In this document: piece by piece, positions 1-12,200 of the stretch
Position numbering within the stretch: position 1 is the stretch's first letter
Layout: each line of letters begins with the position of its first letter
Source: Sarcocystis neurona
Lineage: Eukaryota > Apicomplexa > Conoidasida > Eucoccidiorida > Sarcocystidae
DNA: 64,000 nucleotides
Direction: 5' to 3'
NCBI GenBank assembly: GCA_000727475.1
Contig: KL647323.1
Location: forward strand, 324,659 to 388,658
Notes under the pieces: generated by a model
Databases searched by the model: none
Told to the model about the DNA's origin: nothing
What the model saw: the letters and a program-made list of their open reading frames with translations, nothing else
Program-made: the position numbers and the translations under genes

Positions 1-1178
1 ACGAAAAGGACGGAGAAAAAACGGAAGGGAGGGGCCGCGATCGGCTGCGCAGGAGACGAGACGCGCCGGGAGCAGCCGTGCGCGCAGCTGCAGTCTCTCC
101 GTCGCTGCCGAAGGAAGCTTCGCTGCAGCCCTGCCACGTATATAGAAGTCTGGAGACGTCTATCCACATATATATGTATTGTCTTCTTGACTGACTCGCC
201 TTGTACTGGACACATCCTCTACATATGTGTAGGCGGATAGATATATCCCCAACACAGAGTCCCGTATACCTACGTGTGTACATGCACATATACGTCCTGC
301 ATGTGTAGTACATGTATACTTCGAGACACATATATATACGTGAAAGCATATAAATACATGTAAATATATTCACACATACATATATAGAGAGATGTACACA
401 TATATATACACTTGAACACACACATAAGTATAGATGTCTATATATATATGTGTGTGTGGTTATACATATATATATGTGTGAGTGTGTGAGTGAGTGAGAC
501 GTGTAGAGGAAGTTTTCTCTTTTTCGGGTTCTCTGTTGCACCCCTCTTTTTTTCGGAGAAGAGGAGAAGAAGGTCGTAGAAGAACGACGTGCCACGCTGG
601 GGGTGCGGATGTATATGTGTGTGTGGACTGGGTGTAGCTTTTCGTCTTCGTTTCCTGTGCAAGTATCTGTTTTGCTGCGATAGAAGGTCCTGCAGAAGAT
701 CGCACCGCGCTGGGAAGGACGGCAGAAGGCAGAAGAGCAGCAGAGAGGCCGAGCCAGACAGAGGAGACGTCCAGCAGCAAAAACGCGACACACAGAGAGA
801 AAGAGAAAGGAAGAGAGAAGTGGAGGAAGGGGGGAGGACGCAGAAAGACAGATGCAGAGAACAGAGAAAAAGTGAGCAACGATAGCACTTGGATGAGGCG
901 TGAACAGCCCTAAGCATGCAACAGAATTTAGGAATGCCGCTGCCGCTCTGCTGCTGCTGCACTGCTGCTCTGGTGCTGTTGCTACTGCTCTGCTGCTGCT
1001 GCTGCTGCTCTGCTGCTGCTGCTGCTCTGCTGCTGCTGCTGCTCTGCTGCTGCTCTGCTGCTGCTGCTGCGCTGGTGCTGCTGCTGCGCTGGTGCTGCTG
1101 CTGCGCTGGTGCTGCTGCTGCGCTGGTGCTGCTGTGCTGTTGACGATGTTGCTGTTAACGCTGCTGGGGGCGCTGCAG
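1..1178. other. Non-coding 5' stretch with AT and CA microsatellites
   Basis: No coding region is supported here. Positions 120-485 are dominated by TATA, TATG and CACA words. Positions 770-870 are purine-rich GAGA sequence, and 947-1140 is a CTG tract. On phase grounds the stretch should be intron upstream of the phosphatase exon at 1179. I searched it for the missing RHG-motif exon of that gene and did not find one. Confidence 0.5.
947..1140. repeat. Interrupted CTG trinucleotide tract
   Basis: CTG/GCT triplets run almost without a break, interrupted by GCGCTGGTG blocks that recur about four times near 1070-1130. The tract ends about 40 bp before a CAG acceptor, so it probably lies in an intron. 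Confidence 0.85.
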
Positions 1179-4100
1179 GGCGATGGAGACGGCGGCGATG
1201 TTGGCGCTTCCGACGGCGCGGTGGGCGACGGAGATGTACCTGCGAGAGAGAGACAGAGGCGTTCTGGCGAACAAGTCTCACATGGAGAGGCAGCAGCAGC
1301 ACCCCGAGGAAATGCAGCGCAAAGAGCGAGACGCCTTTTACTGGCAGGTGAGTCCTTCTTGCCTCGGCCTCCTCCTCGTCTCCCCCCCGCGCGCGCGACG
1401 TGTCTCCCCGTGCACACGCGGGGGGAGACAAGACGCCGGAAAGTGTCCACCCTCGAGTCGGCAGCAGCAGGCGACCCCCCCCCCCCATACGCAGCTGTCG
1501 CCACACACACAACACACCTGCGGATTTCGATCTCCGGTCTCTTCCTCTCTTCTCGAGCAGACTGCGTTTCCTGCCCTTTCTTCTCCTCGTCCTCGTCTGC
1601 CGGTGTATATAGAGCGTCTCTCCCTGCAAGCCCATTTCTGTATGTCTATAGACAAGGACGTGTGCGATCCACGTCCGTACAAATGGTCGCTGCGTACAGC
1701 AGAAGTTCTCCACCTATTCCCAGCAGCGAGAAGTCTCTTCCCTGCTGTTTTGTGTCTCTTGTGCCGAATATGCGCCTCCCTCTGACATCGGTGCCGGTCT
1801 CTCCACGTGTGTGTGGGGGGATTCTCTGCGGCCGAGAGTTGCTGCTGCTCCCTTCCTCGTATTAGACACATTCCCGCGCGGGGAGACACCCCTCCCCGAG
1901 GAGGCCCCGGCAGACGAGCGCGTCGCTGGACAGCAACAGGTCTGCACAGCCTCTGCATGCGTCGTCCCTCCACGTCTCCCTCGCCACAGACCTGCTGCAC
2001 CTGCTACATATATACACGCGCCCATATGCACACACATACACAGAGGGTGTCTATACCCCCCGTTTCCATATGTAGTTCTTTAGCCACACCTGTATATGTT
2101 GAGGTGAGTGTGGTGAATATCTGCATATATATCTACTCACAGACACAGAGGCCGGCCCCTCTTTCCAGGACATATATGTGTATGCTTCTCCCGTATCTAC
2201 CTCTATATGTGTACCTCTACCCATACCTTCATAATGGCGAGGATGCGAACACCCTTCCCGGAGACTCTATGCGCATCATTGTATACACAGTCTCCAGCCC
2301 CGAATCCCTGCAAATAATGGATGGATACGCTACTCTGTCCGTATGTGTCCCCCTATCAAGTTTGTGCAGATGTGAGGGTCCCCCTCACCGATTCAGAAGT
2401 CTCCCCCCCCCCTTCTTCCCTTCCACATACATATATGTGTTCCTCTGTCCCCCTACATGTGTGTTCCTGTATTCACGGATGGATATATACGTGTTCCTCT
2501 GTCCATACGTGTGTGTGTATACTCCTCCGTCCCCAGCATGTGTGTGCGTGTGTGTGTATTTGTTTCGGTGAGAGTATCTGCTGTTCGGGCCCCGGTGGGG
2601 GTGTCTGCGAACTTCGACGCGGGTGCGTGCACAGAGGAGGCCTCCACCCACATTTGTGTAGGAAAAACGTGGACATTTGTGTGTACCTCCACCCCCACCC
2701 CCACCGGTGTGTTTCGGCGTGTCTGCATGTGGCGGCCTGCTCGGACTGCCGCACGGAGTGCTGCTGCCCGTCCCTCCTCCTCCTCCTCCATTCGCTGCCT
2801 TCCCTTTCATCCTTCCAGGGGCGTCTCAACTTCCCAGCCATGCAGTCCTCTATTCCCCAGCGACACATGTTGTATATATGTATGTATGTATATATGTATG
2901 TATATATGTATGTATGTATATATGTATGTATATATGTATGTATATATGTATGTATGTATGTATATATGTATGTATGTATGTATATATGTATGTATGTATG
3001 TATATATGTATGTATGTATATATGTATGTATGTATATATGTATGTATGGATGTATTTCGAGCCCCTTTCCGCTGTGGACGTCTTGCCCAGACACATGTGG
3101 GAGGAAGACGAACGGGTGGGCGGTGAGGGGGCCTGCTGCAGAGAAAAGGGGGCGCTGCCTGGACACGGCAACGATGCGGAGACGCAAGAAGGACGACGCA
3201 TATGACGTGTCTCTTCTCTTCGGGAGTTTGTCTCGCCTTCTCACATGCGTGGACACGTGTGGATACGTATGTGTGTGTGTGTTACATGCGTAACGTTGGG
3301 GGCGTTCCACACGAGCTTGTGCTGTTGAGAGGACGGAAGGAATACACGAGAGAGAGAGAGATGAAGAAGGGCAGCACCACGAGCGGGAGGAGGAGGGGGA
3401 CACGGAAAAGAGAGACGAAGACTCGCTGACGGAGCGGACTCTGGTCTTCGCGTGCTTCTCTCCTTGCTGCTGCCGCGAGTGCTGCTGCTGCCGCCAGTGC
3501 TGCTGCTGCTGCTGCCAGTGCTGCTGCTGCTGCTGCCAGTGCTGCTGCTGCTGCTGCCAGTGCTGCTGCTGCTGCCAGTGCTGCTGCTGCTGCTGCCAGT
3601 GCTGCTGCTGCTGCGAGTGCTGCTGCTGCTGCATTGATATCTGTCTCTGTGTGTGTGTGTGTGCGAACTGCTGCAGCCTTCGGGAGGAGAGTCGATAGCA
3701 AATCTCTGCCTGCGGGTGGACCGGGTTATGGAAAATCTCTGCGAGTCCTGCTCCGGTGCGTTTCTTCTCTTTCTCTTCCTTCGCCTCCTCTGCTCTGCTC
3801 TGCTGCTGCTGGTGTCGCATCGCCTCGTGGCTGCCCTGGCGCTGAACCTACTGCCCGCCGTCGTGGCCATCCCTCCCCACCGCATCTGCTGTTAACGCTG
3901 CCCTCTCCGTTCCCTGCTCCTGCTGTTGCTGCTACTGCTGCCTTCCGGGCTACTCACATACCTGGTGCTGCTGCTCTTGCCTTCCGACCTGGCCGTATCG
4001 CTGCTGCTGCTGCTCCTGCTGCTGCAAGTCATTTCGCATCGCCGCTGCTGCTGCTCATGCTCTTGCTGCTGCCTTCCTTCCTTCGGCTCTTCCCGCCTCG

Positions 4101-5667
4101 GTGCTGCTGCTGCTCTTGCTGCTGCTCTACCTGTCGCTGCTGGTGTTGCTCTTGCAGCTTCCCTTCCGCTCTTTTCCTGTCGCTGCTGCTGCTATTGCTC
4201 CTCCAGCTGCAGCTGTTGCTGCTGCTGCTGCCGTTGCTGGTGCACGTCGCTGCTGCTGCGGTGGGTGCTCCTTTTCGACAATTTTTTGACTGCTGCGTCT
4301 TGGTTGACGTCGCTGCTGAATTGTGGGGTTTTTGCAGGTGTATACGCGAATTTTCGCAGGTAGAAAAAGAGATGCAGACACGCCTTCTTCCCCCCCTTCC
4401 CTCACTACTTGCAACGTGCTGCTGCGTTTCTTCTGTGCTGCTGCGTCTCTGTCTTCCCCTCTTTTTCTCCCTCGTTGTCTTCGCTTCCCTTCCTTTTCCT
4501 TTCATCCCCTTCTTTCTTTTTGGTTGTTCTTTTTCCCTTCGTCCTTTCCTCTCATTTCTTTTCCTATTCTCTCTGTCCCCCTCTCTCTATATATATGTGT
4601 GACCCAGTGTATGACTTCTCTGCTTACATTGCATGCGCGCATGCAGGGCTGCGGGTGATAATCGTCTGCCACGGCGGTGTGATTAAGTCCTTCCGGGCCC
4701 TGATCGAACGCGTGCGCCCAACAGAAAATCGCTGCGGAGCCAACCACGCAATTTTCCTCCCTCCTCCTTCCGCGAGCGCCCACGGAGCAGCAGAAAGCGA
4801 CCCAGCCACAGCAGCAGCAGCAGGAGGCGGAGGCGCAGGAGGAGGAGGAGCAGCAGGAGGAGGAGGAGCGGCTGGTGCAGCAGCAGCAGCAGGGCGGGGA
4901 CGGCTGGAGAAGATCTACAACTGCCAGATCGTGTGGTACAGCCGCCGAGATCCCTGCACCGGTTATATTAGCAGCAAATATAACTGGGTGAGAAGTGTCT
5001 GCCCGTGGAACCTGGGCCTCAGCAGCAACAAGTGGAGAGAAATTCGAAGACACGTGTACAGCAACGAGGAGCTGCTGCGATCGGTAAGCCGCTCCCACAT
5101 CGTCAGCGGCAGCAGCAGCAGCCGCGTGACCTCCAGAGAAGCCGAAAAAGACGCAGACGGAGACACAGAGACAGAGAGAGAAGCAGCAGCAGCAGCTTAA
5201 AGAGAGAAAGGAGAGGGAGAGAGAGGAGGAGGAGAAGGGGAGACAGCAGCAGAAAAAGCAGCGCCAGAGCAGCCAAACGTGTACCGCAGAAACGGCGACT
5301 GATGTGCGCAGCAAATTTGGTGCGGCACCGCAGCAGCAGCAGCAGCAACCTCCCCGCCCCCACCCACAGATACCCACAGCAAGGGATACAGAGAGAAAAA
5401 CAGTCAGGAGAAGAGGGAGAAAAGGAGAGAGGGACACGCAGAGACAGAGAGAGAGGAGAGAACAATATGTATTTTATGTGGCGCGCGTAGATACGGGGAC
5501 ACAGGCTGGTGTACATACACATCAACTACGCCGCTAGCTGCGAGGGTGGGTACACAGAGCGACACATCTACGAAGAAAAGGAGACTTTTTTGGCCGAGAA
5601 GAAGAGAGAGGAAGGTGAAGTGTGGCAGGACATGTTTGGCTTCTCCACGCTCGCCCGCGCCGCTGCG
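1179..5667 (+). CDS. Histidine-phosphatase (phosphoglycerate-mutase-like) domain, 5' partial, spliced
   Basis: The proposed exons are 1179-1347, 3677-3755, 4647-5083 and probably 5491-5667. The first two join in phase 0, the next pair in phase 1 and the last pair in phase 0, with donors GTGAGT, GTGCGT and GTAAGC and AG acceptors. The peptide shows family landmarks in order: [10 protein letters not shown], the LRERDRGVL loop, [31 protein letters not shown], then VIIVCHGGV, which carries the second catalytic His. A Gly/Ala-rich insert encoded at about 4775-4905 separates that motif from [14 protein letters not shown] and [10 protein letters not shown]. The N-terminal exon with the RHG motif and first catalytic His is not seen and is presumably left of the window. 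The superfamily covers phosphoglycerate mutases and broad phosphatases, and the substrate cannot be told here. The CTG-rich blocks at 3465-3633 and 3900-4260 fall in introns. The gene probably continues into the exon at 6201. Confidence 0.8.
2869..3052. repeat. (TATG)n/(TA)n microsatellite
   Basis: TATATATG and TATGTATG words alternate without interruption for about 180 bp. All reading frames through it give Met/Tyr/Val/Ile/Cys repeats with no biological look. It lies in the large intron between phosphatase exons 1179-1347 and 3677-3755. Confidence 0.95.
3465..3633. repeat. 21-bp CTG minisatellite in an intron
   Basis: About eight copies of a unit built from AGTG plus four or five CTG and a CC occur, mostly 21 bp and sometimes 18 bp long. 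Read on the minus strand the unit gives a His-Trp-poly-Gln repeat. The flanking splice sites place it inside a plus-strand intron 44 bp before the acceptor at 3676, so I do not call it coding. Confidence 0.85.
3900..4260. repeat. CTG-rich intron segment
   Basis: Dense CTG and CTT triplets fill the 891-bp intron between exons 3677-3755 and 4647-5083. They are followed by a long pyrimidine-rich run (4380-4600), which would suit a 3' splice region. This shows that in this gene CTG-sense repeats can be intronic. Confidence 0.75.
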
Positions 5668-6200
5668 GTGCTGCTGCTGCTGCTCTTCGCAAGAAAAAGA
5701 CGGGCCTTGAAGCATGCGCGGCTGCTGCTCGAGAGTCGTCATGGCCGCTGCTCGAGAGCCGTCCTGGCCGCTGCTGCTGCAGGAAGAGCCACGGAGACAG
5801 ACACGAAGAGAAACGAAGGCAGATATAAATAGTCCACTGGGCTGCTGTTGCAGCAGCGCCTCGTTTCTAGCAGCAAGCAAGACGCAGCTGTTTCTTCTTC
5901 CGCGGCTTCCTGCGGCTGCTGCACCTGTCCCGCTGTTACTACTGCTGCTGCTGTTGAGGACGTGGCTACACTTCGGAGACGCCACGGCTTGCTGCTGCTT
6001 TCCTGCGACTGTGCGCATGCAAATTCCCCGTCTCAGTGCTGCTTCTCCTCCTCCTACTCCTGCCGGCTGGGTTGCTGCCGCGGCAGTGCTGCCCCTCCTG
6101 CCTTGCTGCTGCTGCTGCCGCGTGACTGCTGCAGCTGCTTGTGTTGTACGGGTCTGCTGCTGTTGCTGGTGCTGCGTCGCTGCTGCTGCTGCTGTTGTAG

Positions 6201-9200
6201 GTTCGCCAGGTGCCGCAGCTAGTCAATCGTCGTATTGACGATGGCGAAGCTTCGAGCTTGACACTATCTCCTGCTGCTGCTGCTGGGGCTCAGCAGTCTC
6301 CGCTGGCTCCTCCCCCCCGCTGCTCCACACCGTCCCCCGCTGCTGCGGCTGCTCCTGCAGCGGCAAGGAGAAGGGGAGACGAAGGAAGAGAACCTGCAGC
6401 AGCAGCAGGAGCAGCAGCAGCAGGAGGTAAAGGAGAAGCAGAAGGAGCAGGGAAAGGAAGCAACGGCAGCACCGTGTGCAGCACTGGCCTCCGTCATGCG
6501 CATGCCGGGAGCGGCAGCAGCAGTGCTGGTCACTGCGTCAGGGGTGAGAGGAGCAGCAGGAAGGACGCGTTGACGAGGAGGAGGAGGAGCAGCAGCAGCA
6601 GTCCTGGACGCCGAGAAGACAGCAGCGTTAGCTTTAGGAGAGGAGACGGCGGCGGCGTTGAGATGGCAACCAGCAGCAGCAGCAATTTTCGAAGAAGAAG
6701 AAGTGGGAACGCCGCTTTCTGCAGCAGCGCGCACAGCCCCTGCGACAGCAGCAGCCACCCCGGCACCAGCAGCCACCCCAACACCAGCAGCTACATCATC
6801 AGCTGCAGCAATATCCACAGCAGCAGCAATATCAACAGCAGCAGCCATCCCAACAGCAGCGGCCATCCCAACGACAGCAGCCATCCCAACGGCAGCAGCC
6901 ATAACACCAGCAGCAGCCACATCAACAGCAAAAGCAGCACGAGCAGAAGTGGGAACTCTACGGAGAGAGATTTGTTGTCGACTGGCTGGGGAAAAGAAGA
7001 GAAGGAAGAAGAAAAGGAGGATGATGCTGACGGGGCGCATGCAGAAAACGTCGATCATCGAGACATCGCAGCAGCAGCAGTGAGAACAGCAGCAGCAGGA
7101 GCCCCACCAGCAGCAGCAGCAGGAGCCCCACCAGCAGCAGCAGGCGCCCCACCAGCAGCAGCAGCAGTCCCACCAGCAGCAACAGCAGCAGTCCCAACAG
7201 CAGCAGCAGCAGTCCCAACAGCAGCAGCAGCAGGGCTGCCAACAGGAACAACAAGTGCCGCAGCACTGCCAGCAACAACAGCAGCAGGGCTCCCAGCAGC
7301 AGCAAGAGCAGCAGCAGCAAGAGGAGGAGGAGGAGAAGTCAAGTTGGAGGCCCGTTTGCTGTTGCAGCCCCCTGCTGCTACGACGCTGCATGCAGCAGAG
7401 GAGTGCGATTTCTTGTCAGATGATAGCGACTGTAGCGACAGCGATATCGACGTGCTGCTGCAGGTCCCCCCCCCCGCTGCTGCTGCAGGGCGAGACTACG
7501 CCTCCATCCCCTCGCGATGAAGAAGCGCGAGCGTCGTTGCCTCGGGCTTCCGAGGAAGAAGAAGCAGAAGAGGAGGAGGAAGAAGAAGAAGAGGAGCAGG
7601 AGCAGCAGCACCACGCGCTGCTGCAACACCCGCTCCAGCAGCACCAGCAGCAACCCTCCCCGCAGCAGCAGCAGCAGCCGTCTGCGGAGCAGCAGCAGCA
7701 GCAGCGGCGCGAGGTTTGTAAACTGCAACAGCAAAACGCGCAGCACGGGCAACCGCAGGAGCAGCAGCAAGGACAGCAGCAAGAGCAACAGCAATTTTAT
7801 GGGAGGCAGGCGCTTCGAAGGTTGCAGCTACGGCAAAAGCCACACAGCAGCGGGACGCGATGGCTCAGGATTTCTGCTGCTGTTTCCTCCTCTTCTTTTC
7901 TCCCAGCTGCCGCTGTGGCCGGTGATGACGCTGCTTCTGCTGCTGCTGCTGCTTCTGCGGCTCGTGATCCTGCTGCTGGGACGCCTTCTCTTCTGCCGCC
8001 GTCGTCAGCTGCTGCCGCTCTGCCTGCCGATGGTACTGTGTTACCTGCTGCTGACCTTCGTCCTGCTGCTGCTGCTGCGACGGTGTTCGCTGCCACGGGT
8101 AGGGGGAATCGCAGGACGCCGGTAATGCAGGCACAGCAACATCAGCAGGAGCAGCAGCAGCAGGAGAAGCAGCAGCAGGAGGGGGAGGACAGCCCGGTGG
8201 AACAGCAACAACAGAGTGATGAAGGCCAGGAAAGAAAGGGAAAGCAGCAACAGCAGCAGCTTCCCTGCGCTGGTGTCACGCGCAGGAACTGCGCTGCTGC
8301 AGGAGGTGCCGGTGGATTCCTGGCACCACCGCTGCAGCAGGCAACCCAGGCCACTCCTGTGGAGACACGCCCTTCCTTCGTGTTTTCAGCAGCAGCAGCA
8401 GGAGCAGCAGCAGCCGCAGCGACGACGGAGCAGGTAGAGGTTGCGTTCAAGGCAGGGAGTTTCTTTTGTCTTCGTCCTGCAGCAGCAGATGAACAAGCAG
8501 CCGGCGCCGCGATGGGAAGTCCATGCAGCAGATGGGGAAGATGGGGAGACGGCAGCAGCTGCAGCCGAAGAAGTAGCGGCAGCAGCAACACTGCCGCCAG
8601 CGCGGACAGCAGCAGCAGGAAGACCGTCAGCAGCAGCAGCAGGAACAGAAGGTGGAAGGTAGTTCCTGAGGTATTCCCCACACAGAGCGAGGACTACGGC
8701 AGCAGGAGGTTGCTCGACTGCAGCTGCGTCTTCCGCAGCAGCAGCGGCAGCAGCAGAGCTTCTGTTGACAACACCCGCGACACCAGAAGCAAGGACGCGT
8801 TATCTTCTTCGGTGTTCATATCTGGACGGCAAGATAGAGGGGGAGGAGAAGATAAGGGAGAAGGAGGGACGACAGCAACACGTGGGAACGCTGCAAAGAC
8901 GGAAAAGCTGCCGCCGAAGATATATACAAGGAAACATCAGCAGCAAATGGAGCAGCAGCAACAGCCAAGACCGAAGGAGCGCCAGGAGAACAACACGAAG
9001 GAGGCAGAGGAGGAGAAGAAGCAACAGGAAGAAGACGAAGAAGAGCAGCAGGAGCATGAGATGCAGCAGCAACAAGAAGTGCAGCAGCAAGAAGAGCAGC
9101 AGCAAGGAGAGCAGCAGAGAGAAGAGCAGCCGGAAGAAGGGCAGCAGCAGACGTTAACGTGTTGGGATGGGAGTGGCACTGAGAGTGAACGGGCAGCTGC

Positions 9201-12200
9201 AGAAGATATCGGCAGCTGCGCCTTTAGCAGCAGCAGCAGCGTACAGCGAAGAAGCAGCAGATCCCACGAAGACAGTGACGTGCACGGCGGCACTTCCCCG
9301 AGAGCGAGCGACGCGCTGGGGCAGGCGAGGGCAAGAATGTCAGGCAGCAGCAGAGGTCGCAGCAGGAGCAACAGCAGCAGCAGGAGTAACAGCAGCAGCA
9401 GGAGTAACAGCAGCAGCAGGAGTAACAGCAGCAGCAAATGGAGAAGCGACGTGAGGAGAAGCGGCGACAGTCGAAGCAGCAGAAATAAAAACAGCGGCAG
9501 TTGCTTCACAGCAGGGGAGCGCAGGACTGCCGGAGAACAGGAAGAAGCAGCAGCAGTAACGGCAGCACCAGGAAGACGACCGTCCGGCCGACGAGGGCTG
9601 AAGAAGAAGCACCAGGAGCAAGAACAGCAGCAGAAGCAGAAGCAGCAGTATCAGAGGATTCCTTGCTCTGCAAGAAAGGAAGAAGAAGGGAGAATCTGCG
9701 GACGTATTTCTTCAACCAGCAAACTCTCTCGTGATATTGCTGATATCTCTGCTGCTGCTAATGTGTGTGCTGCTGCTGCTGCTCCTCGTGCGTCTGCTGC
9801 TGCTGCTGCGGCTCCTGCTGCGTCGGTTCCCGCTGACGTGTGGGTGGGGCAGCAGTCTGCAGCGCCCGACGACGAGGCGTCTGCTGCCGCTGTTGCTGTT
9901 GCTGCTGCTGCTTCTGGTGGACAACAGCGTTGCCCCGCACGCGGAGGAGGTGTCTGTACACCGCGGCTCGTGGGTGCCTGTGTAGAAGACAGTGAGACAG
10001 CAGCTTTCTTCCGGCGCCGTGCTCCTGCCGGCGGCTGCTGCGGTGCTGTTGCTTGCCTTTCTTCTGCTGCTGCACTTGCTGCTTCTGACGCTGCTGCAGT
10101 TTCTGCGGCACCTGCTCTTGCTGCTGCTGCTCCTGCTCCTCCTCCACGCGCGGCACCACCTTTCTTCTCTTTTCCACCCCCTTCTGCTGCAGCCACTGCA
10201 GCGCGGTCGCCAGGGCCGTCTTCGCGGTGTCTTGCTGGCCGTAACATTGGCAATGCTGCATGTGCTGCTGCTCCTCTTCAGCGTGCTCCTGCTGCTCTTG
10301 CTCCTCCTGCTGCTGCCCTGCCGGCTGCCGCCGCTGCGTTTCCTCCTCCTCCTGCTGCGTGCGGGCTTGCTCCTGCTGCTGCTGCTGTTCCGTTTGAAAA
10401 ATCGAATTTTTTCGAAGGAGGAGGAAGAGTAGGAAGCGCTGCTGCTGGTGCTCCGCTGCTGCTGCAGCAGCAGCCGACTCGCTTCGTCAGCAGCAGCTGC
10501 TGGGAGGCCGGGAGGGGCGCGGGAGCGCAGCTGCAGCAGATGCTGCTGCAACACCAGCAGCTGCTGCTCGTCACGCTGCTGGAACAGCAGCAGCTCCAAC
10601 TGCAGCAACAGCAGCAACTGCAGCTCCAGCAACAGCAGCTGGTCTACCGACAGCAGCAGGAGCGGAGTACCCGCCTTCGCCGGCGTCTTAGCCGACACAC
10701 GAGAGAAAACGCTGCTGCTAATGCGGCAAGCGGAGGGAGACGCACCTGCACTGCTGCTGCAGATGGAGGAGGTGCCAGATGGCTGCTGCAACAGCAGCCT
10801 CAGCGTCGTGCGCTGCACCGCCTCCCCAACAGCACCTGCTGCAGCAAGTGTTTCGACAAACCGAGAAGAAGTAGAAGAGCAATCGTCGCAGGAGAAGGAG
10901 ACAGCTGCGAGCCGGACGCAAGGGTCGACGTAAATTCTTCGAAGGTCAGCCGAAAGTTCTTACGAGCAGCAACAGCAGCAGCAGAAGAAAGCATGTGTTC
11001 TTCCTCTTCATCTGCTTGTGCTGCTGCCGCCAGTCAGCTGCTGCGCCAGGTGCTACAGCAGCAAAAGCTTCTGGCCGTCCAAGTGCTGCAGCAGCAGCAG
11101 CAACAGCAGCAGACGCTGCTGCAGCTTCAACAGACTCTGCAGCTCCAGCTGCAGCTCCAAGTCCAGCTGCAGGAGCAGCTGTTGCCGACAACAGCAGCGT
11201 CAGCATCTCCACGTCCGCTTCTGCCGAGCTGGCAGGAATGGCGCTGCTGCTGCCGCGGGGACTCTGCTGCCTTGGAGGAAACAGGCGTCCGAGGCATGGA
11301 GCAGCTTCGCTCAGCTGATGCAGCAGCAGCAGCAGAGCACGCAAAGCAGTTGTACAGCAGCAGGAGCGACGATATTTCTCTATCTTCAGACTCTCCAAGA
11401 GCTGGGTCCCTTTTCCTGGATCAATCTTCCCTGCAGCTGCCTCTGCAGCTGCAGCATCTGCCCTCCTCCTTAGTCGACCACACTGCTGCTACTGGTGTCT
11501 CTGCTGCTGCTGGTTCTTCTGCTGCTTCTGATGCTACTGCTGCTCGTGCTGCTGCGCGTGTTGGGGAATATGTGCGTCCCGGCTTTTCATGTGCTGCGCC
11601 TCGACGACCGTCTGCTGCTGCTGCTGCCGCCGAGCCGCACTGCCCTCTGCCTGCTGCAGCTTCTGCTGCGGACCAGCACTGCGTTCTTCTTCGTCCTGCT
11701 GCTGCTGCTGTTACCAGACCCCTGCAGCACTCCAGGCAGCCCGTTGCGCGCGTGGACGTGCAGCAACGGCAGTTGCAGCAACGGCAGCAGCCGGTTCTTC
11801 CCTCGCAGCAGCGTCTGTCTGAGTCTCCTTCTCGTGCTCGCATTCTGCCAGTGGTGCTGTACCAGCAGCAGCAGCAGGAGAGGGCGTCGCAACAGCAGCA
11901 GCAGCAACAGACGCAGGAGAGGGCGACAAGGGCGGCGCTGCAGCAGCAGCGGCCACAGGAGAACGCCGACGAGCAGCAGCTGCCTGTGTTTCTGCTGAGG
12001 GGCGTTCGAGAACAGCAGCAGCAGTGCGTGCCGCAGCAGCGACGAGAGCAGCAGACGCAGCAGCTTGAAGAGGACGAAGCCGAGAAGGAAGAAGAAGAGG
12101 AGGAGCAGCAGCAGCAGTGGGCGTGGCAGCAAGAGCAACACGACGTCCACGTGCAGCAGCAGCAGGTGGTGGCCGTCGAGAGACACTGGAGCGGCGGAAA

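Noticed and set aside
2321..3293. Several plus- and minus-strand frames of Met/Tyr/Val/Ile/Cys repeats
   Set aside because: They are translations of the (TATG)n microsatellite and flanking simple sequence inside an intron.
6264..7391. Long minus-strand frames over CAG tracts, rich in Cys and Leu
   Set aside because: They are the antisense reading of Gln/Ser/Ala codons. Poly-Cys and poly-Leu products of this kind have no non-repetitive anchor, while the plus frame does.
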